From Volvox africanus (lineage: Eukaryota; Chlorophyta; Chlorophyceae; Chlamydomonadales; Volvocaceae): a DNA stretch of 64,000 nt. The stretch lies in NCBI GenBank assembly GCA_030268105.1, contig BSDZ01000089.1, positions 1,240,001 to 1,304,000 on the forward strand, read 5' to 3'. A model generated the notes under the pieces. That model searched no databases. It worked only from the letters and a program-made list of their open reading frames with translations, and had not been told where the DNA came from. Below are positions 1 through 11,357 of the stretch, piece after piece. The translations under genes and the position numbers were made by a program. Within the stretch, counting starts at the first letter, position 1, and each line of letters starts with the position of its first letter.

Positions 1-3000
1 TGCGCAAGGGCCCAACGCACGAGCGCAGCGGCAGAAATATGTAAACCCTAAGCCAGCCAGTCCGCCCTGCAGCCCTCTCCACTTCGCGCGCGCCGAAGGC
101 CCCATAGCCTCACCATTTTCTCCAGCCACCCATCCTTTCCTGGGCCTCCCGTGGCCATTCTCCGCTGCAGCTCCAGCTCGGCAATGGCCGCCTTGACAGA
201 CTGGCGGGCAGCCAGCACCTGAATGTGGAAGCCGGCGGTGGCGGCACAATGAGAAATGTGAATGTCCCACGAGAATGTGGGATGAGAGGAGGGGCATCAA
301 GGCATGAGGTGACGATGAGGGAGAGCGAGTGAAGAGCAGCGGCTAGGTAGAGGAACAGACGAATGCTGTGTGTATGTGTATTTGGCATTACGTTTCCCCA
401 CGGGCAATGTATCTCTCTCCCCACCCGTCCACCAACGCCGTTGGGCCCTTGTTGTAATGACCTTGTGCTCTTCAAACCCCCCCACCCCTGGGCACACCCT
501 TGGTACTGCAGAAAGCACCTATTCCCCCGGGATACGTGTTACGACCCCGCCTGGCCGTACTTTCTCCGCTAGCGCCTGGTCAACTTGTACGAAAGTCCAG
601 AGAACACGGGCTTGCAGCTGGCGGGTGACGGGGGATGTCGTGGGGGTGCCTAACGTAGCTTGGAGCGCCCAGGAGCCAGCTGTTGGGAGAGAAAAAGGGC
701 GCAGCGAAGGGTTGGGGTCAAAAATGAGGGTCAAAAATGGGGGTCAAAACTGAACAATGGACGGGACGCAGCACGTGAGGGAGGCGGGCCGTGGCGGGAC
801 GAGGAAAGGACATGAGCGGCCAGCAGTATGGAAAAAGCGGCCATAGACGAGGGCGGGGGGCAGGCGTCTACTTGACACCGACATTTCCGAGTGCCCCCAA
901 CCAGAAGCGCGAACCACACAATTCAGAGCCCGTGTCATGATTCAGGTAGAAGTAAGGCCGGATAGCGCCGCGTGAGCCAGCTTCACCCGCCCTTACCCCC
1001 CTGTCTCACTACCCACCTCATCGAACCCCATCCGCTGCCCACCAGCCTTCCACCCCTTCCACTGTCCCCTTCCACCAGCCTTCCTCCCCTTCCAGCGCCT
1101 CGTTCCCTACTCACCCTCCACATTACCCCAGGCGTTCGCTCGCACCGCCTGCACTGCCGACCAAACCTTATCCGCGTCCTCCGGGCTGCCAACCCCCTCT
1201 GGTCCCGTCAGCACTCCCGCGACGCAGGAGATACTCGCGCGCATGAGCCGGTTGTCCGCCGCCAAGCAAGCATAGTACGGCCCCGGTGGCAGATCCTTGC
1301 CGGGCGCCGCTGCGGCCACCTCCACCGGCGGCTCCACCTCCCCCACGAGCAAAGCCGGCATTAGCACGGGCTTCCCCTCAGCACCAAAGCCACGGCCGCC
1401 GCGGCCGCGATCGCCGCCGCCGCCGCCGGCCGCCAGGTTTAGCACCACAAGCCTAGGGAAGGGTTGTTCCTCTAAGAGCTGTCTCGCGGTCACGCACTGT
1501 GCGGCGAGCTGTTCACTTTTAAGGCGGCGAAGCTCGTCCTTGGTCTCCTTAACGCGCGCCTAAGGTTGGGAGGGGACACGCGCAAGGGAGCATCAGAGCT
1601 CGTTGTGTGTATGTGTGTGTGTGCGCGCGTTTGTGCGTGTGTGTGTGTGTGTGTGAGTGAGTGAGTGAGTGAGAAAAAGAAAGGGGGTGGAAAGACGAAT
1701 ATACGAAGCATAATAACCCTGTAGACGATGTTGTGAAGAATGATCAACCGCGATGGTGGAGGACGACCTCTAGCTCCGTCAAAGGTAGAGAAGGTGAAAA
1801 CGTTTGAGCGTAAAGTAGGTAGCCGCCAAGGCCACAGATAGAAGCGGGAAATAAGGCAAGAGAATCCGTTTACGATTGGCCTTGCTTCTGGTGGCGGCGA
1901 AACGGTACCGCGTAAAATTTCCTGGGTTCATGTGTTGGGTCAACAACAGACGGTGGTGGTATTGGAAGGGGAAGGGGGAGAAACACGTGCGATCTGATAA
2001 TCACAATCCCCCCTCACTCTTGCCGGTTCAGTCTCCCACCATTCGCCCTCCCCACTCCCATTCCCATTCCCTTGTCCTGCCACTTTACCCCCTTCCGCCT
2101 CCGCATCTCACTCACGTTGAGCTCCTTGGCCCGGACAGAGGCCAGCGCCTTGAACGACTCCACCAGACTTTTAGCCTCTTCCTCCAGCATAGTCGCTTCC
2201 GCCTCCTTACGGCTGTTGCCCTCTGTGGAGAGGTAGTTGCCAAACGAACGACTTACGAAGTCCCGAGCCTGCGCGGGGTAGAGAGGATAAGGTCACGCGG
2301 GGTGCGGCGGGGAGGGGAGGCAGATGGAGGGTGGAGGTGACCCGGGCCGCCAGGTAGCAGGAAGGAACGTGCCACGTCCAGCCGTACAGCACGGCTGAAA
2401 ACTTCGTATGTGGGAAGTTGTGCGGCAGAGCGGAGTGCCAGTGCCGTGTGCCTTGTCTCTCAGAGGGAAGAAGAAGAAGGGGACGGAGCTGGTGGGAATG
2501 GTGCAGTGCGGCGGAGCCTGGCTCAATACCCTCAATGCCCCCCAGGGTTTCCCCTCCACCCACTGAACACCACTCGTCGAAAGAGTCCCGGTTTGGAGAT
2601 ATCCAGTCTACCACCATCGAACCAGTGCTGCCACCCCTACACACACACACATACACGCACACGCACGCACACAAACATATACACATATACACACGCACGC
2701 ACCTTGAGGCAGCCCACCACCACCATACACACATGCGCAGCTCTAGCTAGCCAACAAGGTCATCCTCCTCGCTCGTCCTCGTCGCTCTCTTGCCGCACCT
2801 GGCCCATATCCCCGGCCTCGCAATCCCCTCGGGGGGACCGAGGGCCTTACTTAGCCAGTCATCCTTCCCCTTCCCCCCTCCCCACCTGGTCGAGTGTATT
2901 GACGGAAAGCAGGTTGAGCACCAGTCCGTAGCTGATCGAGAACTGACTGATCAGCGGCTCGGGACCGGCGCGGATGATCTGCCAGGCCTCCTCGGCGCCA

Positions 3001-6000
3001 TCGAACCTGGCGCAGGTGAATGGGTGAACGAAGCGTGCGTTGAGGAAAGGAGGGAAGGAGGGAAGGAGGGAAGGAGGGAAGGAGGGAAGGAGGGAAGGAG
3101 GGAAGGAGGGAAGGAGGGAAGGAGGGAAGGAGGGAAGGAGGGAAGGAGGGAAGGAGGGAAGGAGGGAAGGAGGGAAGGAGGGAAGGAGGGAAGGAGGGAA
3201 GGAGGGAAGGAGGGAAGGAGGGAAGGAGGGAAGGAGGGAAGGAGGGAAGGAGGGAAGGAGGGAAGGAGGGAAGGAGGGAAGGAGGGAAGGAGGGAAGGAG
3301 GGAAGGAGGGAAGGAGGGAAGGAGGGAAGGAGGGAAGGAGGGAAGGAGGGAAGGAGGGAAGGAGGGAAGGAGGGAAGGAGGGAAGGAGGGAAGGAGGGAA
3401 GGAGGGAAGGAGGGAAGGAGGGAAGAAGGAGGGAAGAAGGAGGGAAGAAGGAGGGAAGAAGGAGGGAAGAAGGAGGGAAGGAGGAGGGAAGAAGGAGGGA
3501 AGAAGGAAGGAAGAGTCAATGGCCGCAGAAAACGGGGGCGGGGAGGGGACTATTGCGCGAGGGCGTGCGGTAGCCCCCACCCCAGGTACTTGCAATTAAA
3601 CCCCAACGCGCCTCCCATGCCTCACATACCTTCCCAGTACCGCCAGTACCTACACACACATACGCACACACAAGGGTGGTGCATGTGTTTGCGGATGTCT
3701 TATCCATATATCTATGTATTGTTGGGTATGAGTACGGCCACCCGAACCTGTTCTGCAGCACCACGCAGTTACCCTCGGTATCAAACCCTCTCCGCCCCGC
3801 CCGCCCCGCCATCTGCAGCAGCTCGTTGTGCGGCAGCAGCCGGGGCCCCTCTTCGGTACGGCGGGACAGCGAGGAGATGACGGTGGTACGTGCCGGCATG
3901 TTGATTCCCGCCGCCAAGGTGCCGGTGGCGAACACCAGGCGCAGCAGTCCCCTCTGGAAGAGCCGCTCCACCAGCGACTTCCACCCGGGTAACTGGCCCG
4001 CGTGGTGGCTAGCGATGCCGGAGAGGAGTGCTGAGGAAGCGGGAGAAAAAAGTAACGTAAGGGTCGTAAACGGTGACCTTGCAGCGTGAAGGCTGCTGGG
4101 GAGCACGTTGCCCCATTGTCCCCTCCTTCCTCAGCCTATGTCCCCTTGCCGAAATCCTCTCCCTATCTCCCTACCTGGCACCAGCTCCTCCCTCACAGCC
4201 TCAGGCTGATCCGCTCGGAGCGCCGCCACCTCCGCCGCAATGGCCTCCTGCTCTCGGGGGTTGGTCAGCGGCACGGATCCGGCGCGCAGTGCATTCACGT
4301 CGCAGTCTCTCCTGCCGGGAGAAGCCGTCACGACCGCCTTTACGAGAACCAAAAAGAACGAGCAAAAAACATGACAAGACGGCATGACGGTATAGGAAGT
4401 ACGCAAAGTGCAAAGCCTGTCCACGGGAAAGGTGGAACGGTGGTAATGCCAACGTATGCGCCCGAGAGTGGAGGGCATACGTTGGAGCCGCAGCGAGACC
4501 GATAGGGGATAGAGGACGGCGAGGGGAATGCACCGACGAGCTAAGCAAGGCGGAGGTGTGCAGAGCATGCAGTGAGGGGTGGGGAGGGATGGGAAGGGCT
4601 GAGGATGATGCGTCGAGGGGGATCGTGGGCTTGGGGTGTGTGGGTTGGGACGTTGAGCGGGGCGTTGCGTGGACCACGCCATAGGGCAGGCACACACTCA
4701 AAATGGTACGGACCTGCTAAGGATGAACCAGATGCCCGGCAGCATGTCGTTCTCCGCGAGCAGCCGAATGGTGCGACCGGTATCAGGAGTGCGCCGCTGA
4801 TTGACACGGCGTTGGAGAGCCTGGACGTGCGGGAACGATGGAGTGTAGAGACGCGATTAAAACAAGCGGCGATAAGGCTACGGGGTCCGGGCCCGCTGAG
4901 GCCGCGAGGCGAAGGTAGAGGTCTGCGTCAGGTGGCGCTGAACAGCGCAAGGGGAAAATCAGATGGCGGAAAACGGGTATGAGCCCCAGCCCCAGCCCCA
5001 GTCCCCCAGCCCCAGCCCAGGGAATGGGCGTTGCACAAAAACCCTCTCTCCGTGGGGAAGGGCGGAAAGGGGTAACTGCGCTGCCGCCGGCGAAAAATGG
5101 AGAGGGCAAGTGTGGTGCAATCCTTTCCACACTGTCCCGCACTGTCGCAAGGAAAAACCGGTTCTCTGCCTCCCTCCCCGCCCCCTCCCTCCCTCCCTCC
5201 GGGCCACAACCTGGGGATCCTTCTCCAGCAGCTCCGCCACCTGGTCATCCAGGTCGAACGGGTCCGGGGAGGGAGGAGACAAACCCCCTCGCCGCCTGCG
5301 CCCGCCGCCCCCGCCTCCGCCTCCGCCGTAACGCCCGCCACCGACCCACTCGTCGTCCGACCATCCACTTGACGGCGCCGCCAACATGGCCCTCGCCTCC
5401 TCCATCAGCACCTGCGCCGCCGCCGCCGCCACACGCAACGACACAGAACGAACGTCGGTTCAAACGGCAACAGGCATCACTCAGCGGGGAATGGCACCAC
5501 CATTATAAACAGCGACCGCAGCCGTAGCCGCAGCACCAACGGAACATCGGGGTGTGGGAAGCTGAGCTAAATGAGCCGTACATTCTCGACCTTCCGGAAG
5601 GCTTAGGTTGGGCAATCATGAAACTATCAGGGCTCTAGCTCAACTGGACAACCGTGTGAGAACATAGGATGTAAGTCAAAGGGCTGCTACCAGAGCGCAT
5701 CAGGTGAGGGCATTAGATGAGGAGCTATCGGACAACATGCCAAGAACTGACAAGAATTCGTACACAGCGAAGGGGTGGGCAGGGCGGGGGTTGTGACCGG
5801 AGCTGGGGGGACGATCAAGGACAGGGGCCCGCCGCTGCCAGCTGGCACATCACAGCAAACGAGCCGCCGATCAGTGCGATGCCACGTCCTCCATTCGCCT
5901 AACCTTCCTGTTGCTGAGGCGGGGGTTGAGCGCCTGCTTGCCGTTAGGTAACGTCGTCAGGAGGTCATCCAATCGGGCGCCCTGTGTGTGTGTGGGGTGG

Positions 6001-9000
6001 GGTGGGGTGTTGGGGTGTTGGGTGTTGGGGGTGATTATTGTTGGTGTGGTGGTGCCGGGCGGGGTTAAGAGGTTTAAAGGACGAACCAAGGGAATGACTT
6101 GGGACCGGGGCATTTATACCTCCCAACTGTCCTTTGCATGAGGCTCTGGTCACTAACCAGCGAGCGCCATTGGCCCACTGTCAAGAAACACTCTCGGAAC
6201 GAGTGGATGAGAGGCGGGCCTCTTCTTAGAGCGCGTGAAGCTTTACGGCTGGCAGCGGAGGGGCCTGTGCTATTGCAATTGAAAAACAACACACTTCGCC
6301 TCAAGAACACGAAGGGGGCGGGGGGGAAGGAGGAACGCCTCCACAAAGTTCGGGGGGCAACAGGACGTAGGACGTAAAAGAGCAGGTTTACATCGTTCAT
6401 GAATGTCGTTCCACGCGGGGAGGCCACTTCGCGGACTGGGAGGAGAACCGGACAGACGTCGCTTGAGCGGACGCTCCCTCCCTTGGCGTGCGCGTCTAAA
6501 CAACTGCCCCAAGCAAAGCAGCTGCCCCATCTGCTTTCCCGCGGCAGGGCCAGGGATCCAAGGTGTACCCCTTATTCCTTGTTTCCTTATTCCTGGACGC
6601 CCCCATCGCCACCTCTCCCTCCCGAGGGACGAGCCAGCCGGCCGCACCGCGCGGATCCGCCACTTTCCTCTCGCCCCTTACTCCCCTTACTTCCCCTTCA
6701 CCCCGGACCTTCCACCTTCCCCTCACCCAATGGCGGGTGCGCCCCTTGCCATCCCGCTTCTTCCCCCTGGCCCTGGCTGGAGTCCTCGGATCCTCGTAGC
6801 GAACCTATGTGCCCCTTCTTCTCCCACCCGCCACCCAAACTAACCCTAGGGCGACCTGCCTTAGGGGCCTTATAGTAGGCGAAATGCCAATGCAGCGGCA
6901 CCGGTCTGAAACGCGTCTGGATAGTCTCGCAGGGCATGTGCTCCTGAAGGGACAGGGGAAAGGACGGAGATGTGTGAATGCAGCTGACCTAGCTCCAGGA
7001 CGCAGAGAGCTAGGTCAGCTCCAGGGAAATCGTCGCTTGAAAAGAAAGCGTGGTTGACGGCAAGATGGGGTGATATCAACTCATATGTGCGCAAATATGA
7101 CGGTGGTAGTGGTGGTGGTGATGTGTGGTGGTGATGTGTGGTGGTAGTGGCGGCGGTGGTGGTGGTGCGCCAAGTAGATGACGATCGCCACTGGCGTTGC
7201 ATGGCCTCAGCATGGCTCCGGAGCACCAGTTTCGGAGCACGTGTTGAGCTTTCCCCTTCACTCTGCTCCGAAACCTGCCTCCCAGCCTTCATCTTTCCTC
7301 ATCTTCGCTTGCGGACTTGCTTTCCACTCTTCTTACGCCCGCCAACCAGCGAATTGCATGGCCTTTACTTAACAACCGAGCGCGGCCTTCCATGGTTACT
7401 GCGAAATCTTCCCGCCTGACAACCATATACGAAGCCATTCGCCGGGCATTCCTCCACTAATGGCCCTCCCCTCCCCCCGCCTCCCCTCTCCTCTCCTCCC
7501 CCGCATCAGTGCTGTACCACAGCTTGCTTCCAAGTACGCATCGCCCATGACCAAGCTCGCTGCTCTTCTTTCCCGTCCCGTCGAACCCAGTCCACATACC
7601 TTGGCGATCCAGTCCCCCAAGTCCTGCGGGTTCTGCACCGTGGCGCTCATACACAGCAACTGGATGTGCCGCGGGCAGTTGATGATGACCTCCTCCCAGA
7701 CACTGCCTCGGTGGGGGTCCCCCAGGTAGTGCACCTCGTCCAGGACGATAAGGCCCACATTGCCCAGACGGGCTTCACGAGTGGACAGACTCCCTGGAGG
7801 GGGGGGTAAGGGGTGCGTGATGACGGGGGGCGATGGTGAAAGTCCTGGACCAACAGCAACTCGTGTACTTCTTACTGAGTACCTTTACCACCACCTCCGA
7901 ACATGCGATGAACCGCAAGGCTCAAAGGACGTATGTGCAGTCTGGGGAAACATACTGAGGGGAACACACTAGCGAACGAAGCTTCCCTCACTTCTCTCTT
8001 CCGCTTACTTTCTTTACCCCCCGCGGCCCAGAGAGCTGAAGTGCCACCCATCCCTCTGACAAGTTGCCCCCCCCCATCTCTCTCTCTCAGTGTGAATGTG
8101 TGTGTATAGGTACAGCAGCCACTAACCAGTGTTGTTTTCTTCCGCGAGCTCCGCTGTACGGTACATGATATTCCGCAGGATCTCCGTTGTCATCACCACG
8201 ATGTCCGCATCCGTGTTAAGTGACGCGTCGCCCGTCTGCAGCCCACATCGCGCGTGACCGAAGCGACGCCGCGTCTCGAATAGCTTCTGGTTGCTCAGCG
8301 CCTAGGGAAGGGGCGAGGGAGTGCAGGGGCGACGAAGGCGACGATAGGGACTTGGCTGAGCCGGTATTGTTGGGGCCCTGGGGCCAGCGATAAACGAAAG
8401 GGGCCCTGGGGCCAGCGTCAGGAAATGCCCGACCGGCAACGCCCAAGCCTTACATCATGCGCCGCACCTCCAGATTATACGAATTGCGGAGATGCGAGAG
8501 AGTAGTAGTTCTTAGCTGCAACGCACGTCATGAGGAAAGGCAAGTGCTGTATTCCGACCCAGTCACCGTCCCTCTGCATCCTTATCTGATTTGGTAGGTA
8601 CAGAGTCTGATAGGGCTTCCACGGGCTTGACCCGCAAAATCCTCCCACGCCGACAGCCATAGCCAAGCGGTGTACCATCGCAATCCGCAGCTGAGGTGTG
8701 GGGATGGCCGATGACATTAAGACAAAAAGATATAAAAATACCCCCACAAATCGTTCAAGGTCAAGAAGTCAGAAGCTTGAGAAGCTGTTAAGAGATCACT
8801 GGTCCAGCACGCAGCGATGCACGTGTGCGGCAGCTTCCAGCTTTCGAGCCCTTCCTGACCTCTTGTCAGTGTTTAGTTTTCAGTGCAGCTGAAGGACTGG
8901 ACCGGTATCGATTCGGCCCCTGAAGGCCTTCTTGCCTCCTAAATCCCATGTCCTGCCGTAGCGGCTGGGGCGTGTTAGGAGGCACACATGAACCCGATCC

Positions 9001-10777
9001 CCAATCCGTGTCCAGCTTCCTCCCTCTATAGACAGGTAGAGCTGCCTGCGGCAGCTTTCAGGACGCACACTCTCCTTCCATAAGCGTGGTCCGCGCCTCC
9101 GGGTTCACGCCTTCCCATGGTGAGCGCCTGCCTGTACCTCTGCAGAACGCCTGTCATGACCATCAGACCCAGCCCTTCGAAACGGCTGTCTGAGTACGTA
9201 TATCTGCAACTAGAAGCTTACACCCGACCAGTGGCCGTCAGGCCCGCCTCGCCTAGGGACCCCACGCCACCCGAGCCCTCTGGCAGCACTCCGGCACCTG
9301 CCAGGTTGCGCTCCCCAATCCAAGGCCCGACAGCGCAGCCCCGCCGACCTTGAGCGGGGTGGTGTAGATGACTCTCTGACCTCGAGCCAGTGTGGCCGCA
9401 GCCGCTGCCTCTGCAATAGCGGTCTTTCCCGCGCCAGTTGGAGCGCACACCACGACGGAGCGCCCCTCGAGGAACAGCTCCAGCGCCCGCCGCTGGAACT
9501 TGTCCAGCGGGAAGGGAAAGATGGCGCAGATGCGGCTTGCAGACACGTCCGATCCGCCCTCCGCCAGGAGCGCCTCCAGTGCAGGCTCACCGCCCAATAA
9601 GCCCTCGGCGGGAGCACTGGGACAGACATCCAGGTGAAGGAAGAACGGGATGAAGGGCTCATGTGCATGAGGGGCTCGCACCCATGAAAACGCAAGTAGA
9701 ACACCGGTAAGCCGAAAATATCCTAAAAGTATACAGACACCTTAACATCACTGGGAAACGGAAATGAGGGAAGGAGCCATTCGAGACCAGACAAGGCATA
9801 GGATCGCGGTGTTTATCGTGTCGATTCGGCTGGAGCATGAGAGCTCATTGGTCTGGCTTGGTGAAAGGTGAGGGTGAAAGCTATATCATAACACGATCTG
9901 GTTTGCGTGCCATGTCAACGCTGTGGGAACCTGCGAAGCGATATTCAAAATCAGTATGTTGAATGGCAGTCACAGCCACGCTATTGGCGGAAAGCAGGCA
10001 GCAACTACTTAGACCCTGTCCGCGGAGCTTCGGTACACTCAGGGTGCAGCACCCGGGCGAAAAGCCTTAGCATTAGTGTGACGTGAATCCTCTGACGGTG
10101 GCATCTGACGTTACCAACATCCGAAGTATAACTGGGAAAAGCAGCTGGGAAAGCGTGCCAGGTATTTCGCCTTGAGCTCCCTACAGACACATCCAATGGT
10201 GGTCCAGCAACTGCTACTCCTCAGCGGTGACCAAGGCTGGAAACCCCCCGCTCTGGATGGCACGGAGGGGCAGTGCCCCAAGGAACACCCAACTAAGTTT
10301 CTTTGATGTGTAAGGGTTTGGTCCTGGCAGCAAGCCGCCGTTGGCAAGCCCTAGCCCCGCAGTTTTCCTGCCACCATTACAGTGGTCGCAAAACCCCGTC
10401 CTCTCCTTGACGTACGCCCGCGCGCACCTCAATGTATCAGCGGTCGTGTACGGGTTGATTTCATCCAACGTAGATGTGGCATCATCGGGTTCAGCAACCA
10501 GTGGCTTCACCACCTCCACGTCTGGTTCCGCATCCAACGATGCAAGCGTTGAAAGGCTGACGCTTATATCATCGAGTTGTTTGGGATATTCTGTAACGTA
10601 TGTCTCCGATGGAGGTTTGGCCATTAAGGGTTTGCCACTGCCGTTGGGCTTTCGCACATGCGCCCGAACCAGGCTGCGACGCGAGGCAACGAATATTACG
10701 ACCGGCAGATGATGCCTTCCACTCGTGGAGCATGCAGAACTACAGGATGATGATGATGATACAAGGTTCGCTTGCAT
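1..10777 (-). CDS. ISE2/DExH15-type chloroplast RNA helicase (Ski2-like), 3' part missing
   Basis: Superfamily 2 Ski2-like RNA helicase; the Arabidopsis relative ISE2 acts in chloroplast RNA processing. Exons read on the minus strand: 10777-10428, 9616-9349, 8301-8127, 7793-7600, 6943-6845, 5981-5904, 5411-5211, 4796-4714, 4311-4175, 4030-3748, 3006-2886, 2268-2116, 1559-1127, 218-114. All join in phase except the last pair, so one small exon between 1126 and 219 is unlocated. Visible motifs: Q-motif region FPFPLDKFQ, Walker A APTGAGKT (Lys about 181), DEVH (283-286), SAT (314-316), HHAG, TLAAGINMPARTT and QMAGRAGRRG. Exon 1 begins with a Ser/Arg-rich stretch like a plastid transit peptide; its link to exon 2 rests on phase only. 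The C-terminal third lies left of the window. Introns are rich in simple repeats. Confidence 0.9.
1609..1672. repeat. (GT)n/(GAGT)n microsatellite
   Basis: A GT-rich run of about 40 bp passes into a GAGT run. It lies in the helicase intron between exons 2268-2116 and 1559-1127, so it is transcribed as CA/CTCA. Confidence 0.85.
2639..2702. repeat. (CA)n microsatellite, interrupted
   Basis: An ACAC run with scattered T and G interruptions, in the helicase intron between exons 3006-2886 and 2268-2116. Confidence 0.8.
3047..3512. repeat. Polypurine minisatellite, AAGGAGGG 8-mer then 11-mer units
   Basis: About 47 uninterrupted copies of the 8-bp unit AAGGAGGG (3047 to about 3426) are followed by about five copies of an 11-bp variant (AGAAGGAGGGA) and degenerate copies to about 3512. 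The array is pure purine on the plus strand. It sits inside the helicase intron 3747-3007, close to the acceptor at 3007, so the transcript carries a long C/T tract. Open frames through it encode only Lys/Glu/Gly/Arg or Pro/Ser/Leu repeats and are not genes. Confidence 0.97.
4979..5022. repeat. Tandem CCCCAG repeat, G-quadruplex-prone
   Basis: Seven clustered C3-C5 runs separated by AG or AGT lie in the helicase intron 5210-4797. The complementary (transcribed-sense) strand carries G-runs that fit a G-quadruplex consensus. Confidence 0.8.
5993..6064. repeat. GGGGTGTTG-type G-rich repeat
   Basis: Repeated GGGGTG/GGGTGTTG units on the plus strand just upstream (minus sense) of the helicase exon 5981-5904. 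In the transcript this is a C/A-rich tract next to the acceptor. Confidence 0.75.
7096..7168. repeat. GGT/GTGATGTGTG imperfect tandem repeat
   Basis: Degenerate GGT triplets with a repeated GGTGGTGATGTGTG unit, inside the helicase intron 7599-6944. Confidence 0.75.
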
Positions 10778-11357
10778 GCTGGAGAGGGTGACGAAACGGC
10801 GGCGACCGCCAAAGAACACTTCTAATGATGAAATGAGTCGGTCGAAGATATTGAAGTTTTTCTTGCAGATTACCTTATCCAAGCCATTTCAAACGCTGTA
10901 TTTGAGTCGCTTAACTCGGAAACAGGAAACATAAATCCAAATGGGACGAGTTGGACGAACAACTTACACGGCCAGGTTTTTGCAATGGCTTCTCAGCAGC
11001 CAAGGCCGATTTTTGCTCCTTGTAAGTCCCAGTTGGAACCTGTATAGCGCACTCAACGTTACCATGATAGGTACCCTTGGAGCATGTAAGGACACAGGAT
11101 AGGATCCAACCGCACGTGTCAACGAACCTCATCACAGGGCACATTACACGTCCATCGCCTTCATCCAACAAAGGCCTCTATAATAATAATAATAATCTGG
11201 GTACTGAGTTAATCTTTGCCAGTACAAACATAACCAAAATCAGGAAGCACGGACGGATCGACTACACTCCTGGAAACTGGCTAAGAAGTTGTAGTCGCGC
11301 CCTGGGCCCATGCATCCGGGCTGGTGCGCCGCATCTGGGCAGATCCCTACACACAGC
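10778..11357. other. Spacer between helicase start and IMP2 stop
   Basis: About 580 bp. It should hold the 3' UTR of the IMP2-like gene and the promoter and 5' UTR of the helicase, both on the minus strand. A minus-strand TGTAA lies at 11149-11145, about 210 bp past the IMP2-like stop. An open minus frame at 10911-11171 is not recognised as a protein. A run of AAT triplets (about 11179-11196) is also present. Confidence 0.6.
11145..11149 (-). terminator. Candidate poly(A) signal TGTAA of the IMP2-like gene
   Basis: TGTAA on the minus strand, about 210 bp after the stop at 11358. TGTAA is the usual chlamydomonadalean polyadenylation signal; its use here is inferred from position only. Confidence 0.4.

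Noticed and set aside
2790..3599. Long open frames on both strands through the minisatellite (about 270 and 220 codons)
   Set aside because: They translate only the 8-bp repeat as Lys/Glu/Gly/Arg or Pro/Ser/Leu, and lie in an intron flanked by in-phase helicase exons.
10911..11171. Minus-strand frame ending at a good GTAAGT donor
   Set aside because: Looks mildly protein-like but matches no family, and no in-phase continuation to the helicase exon could be built. It lies in the expected IMP2 3' UTR.
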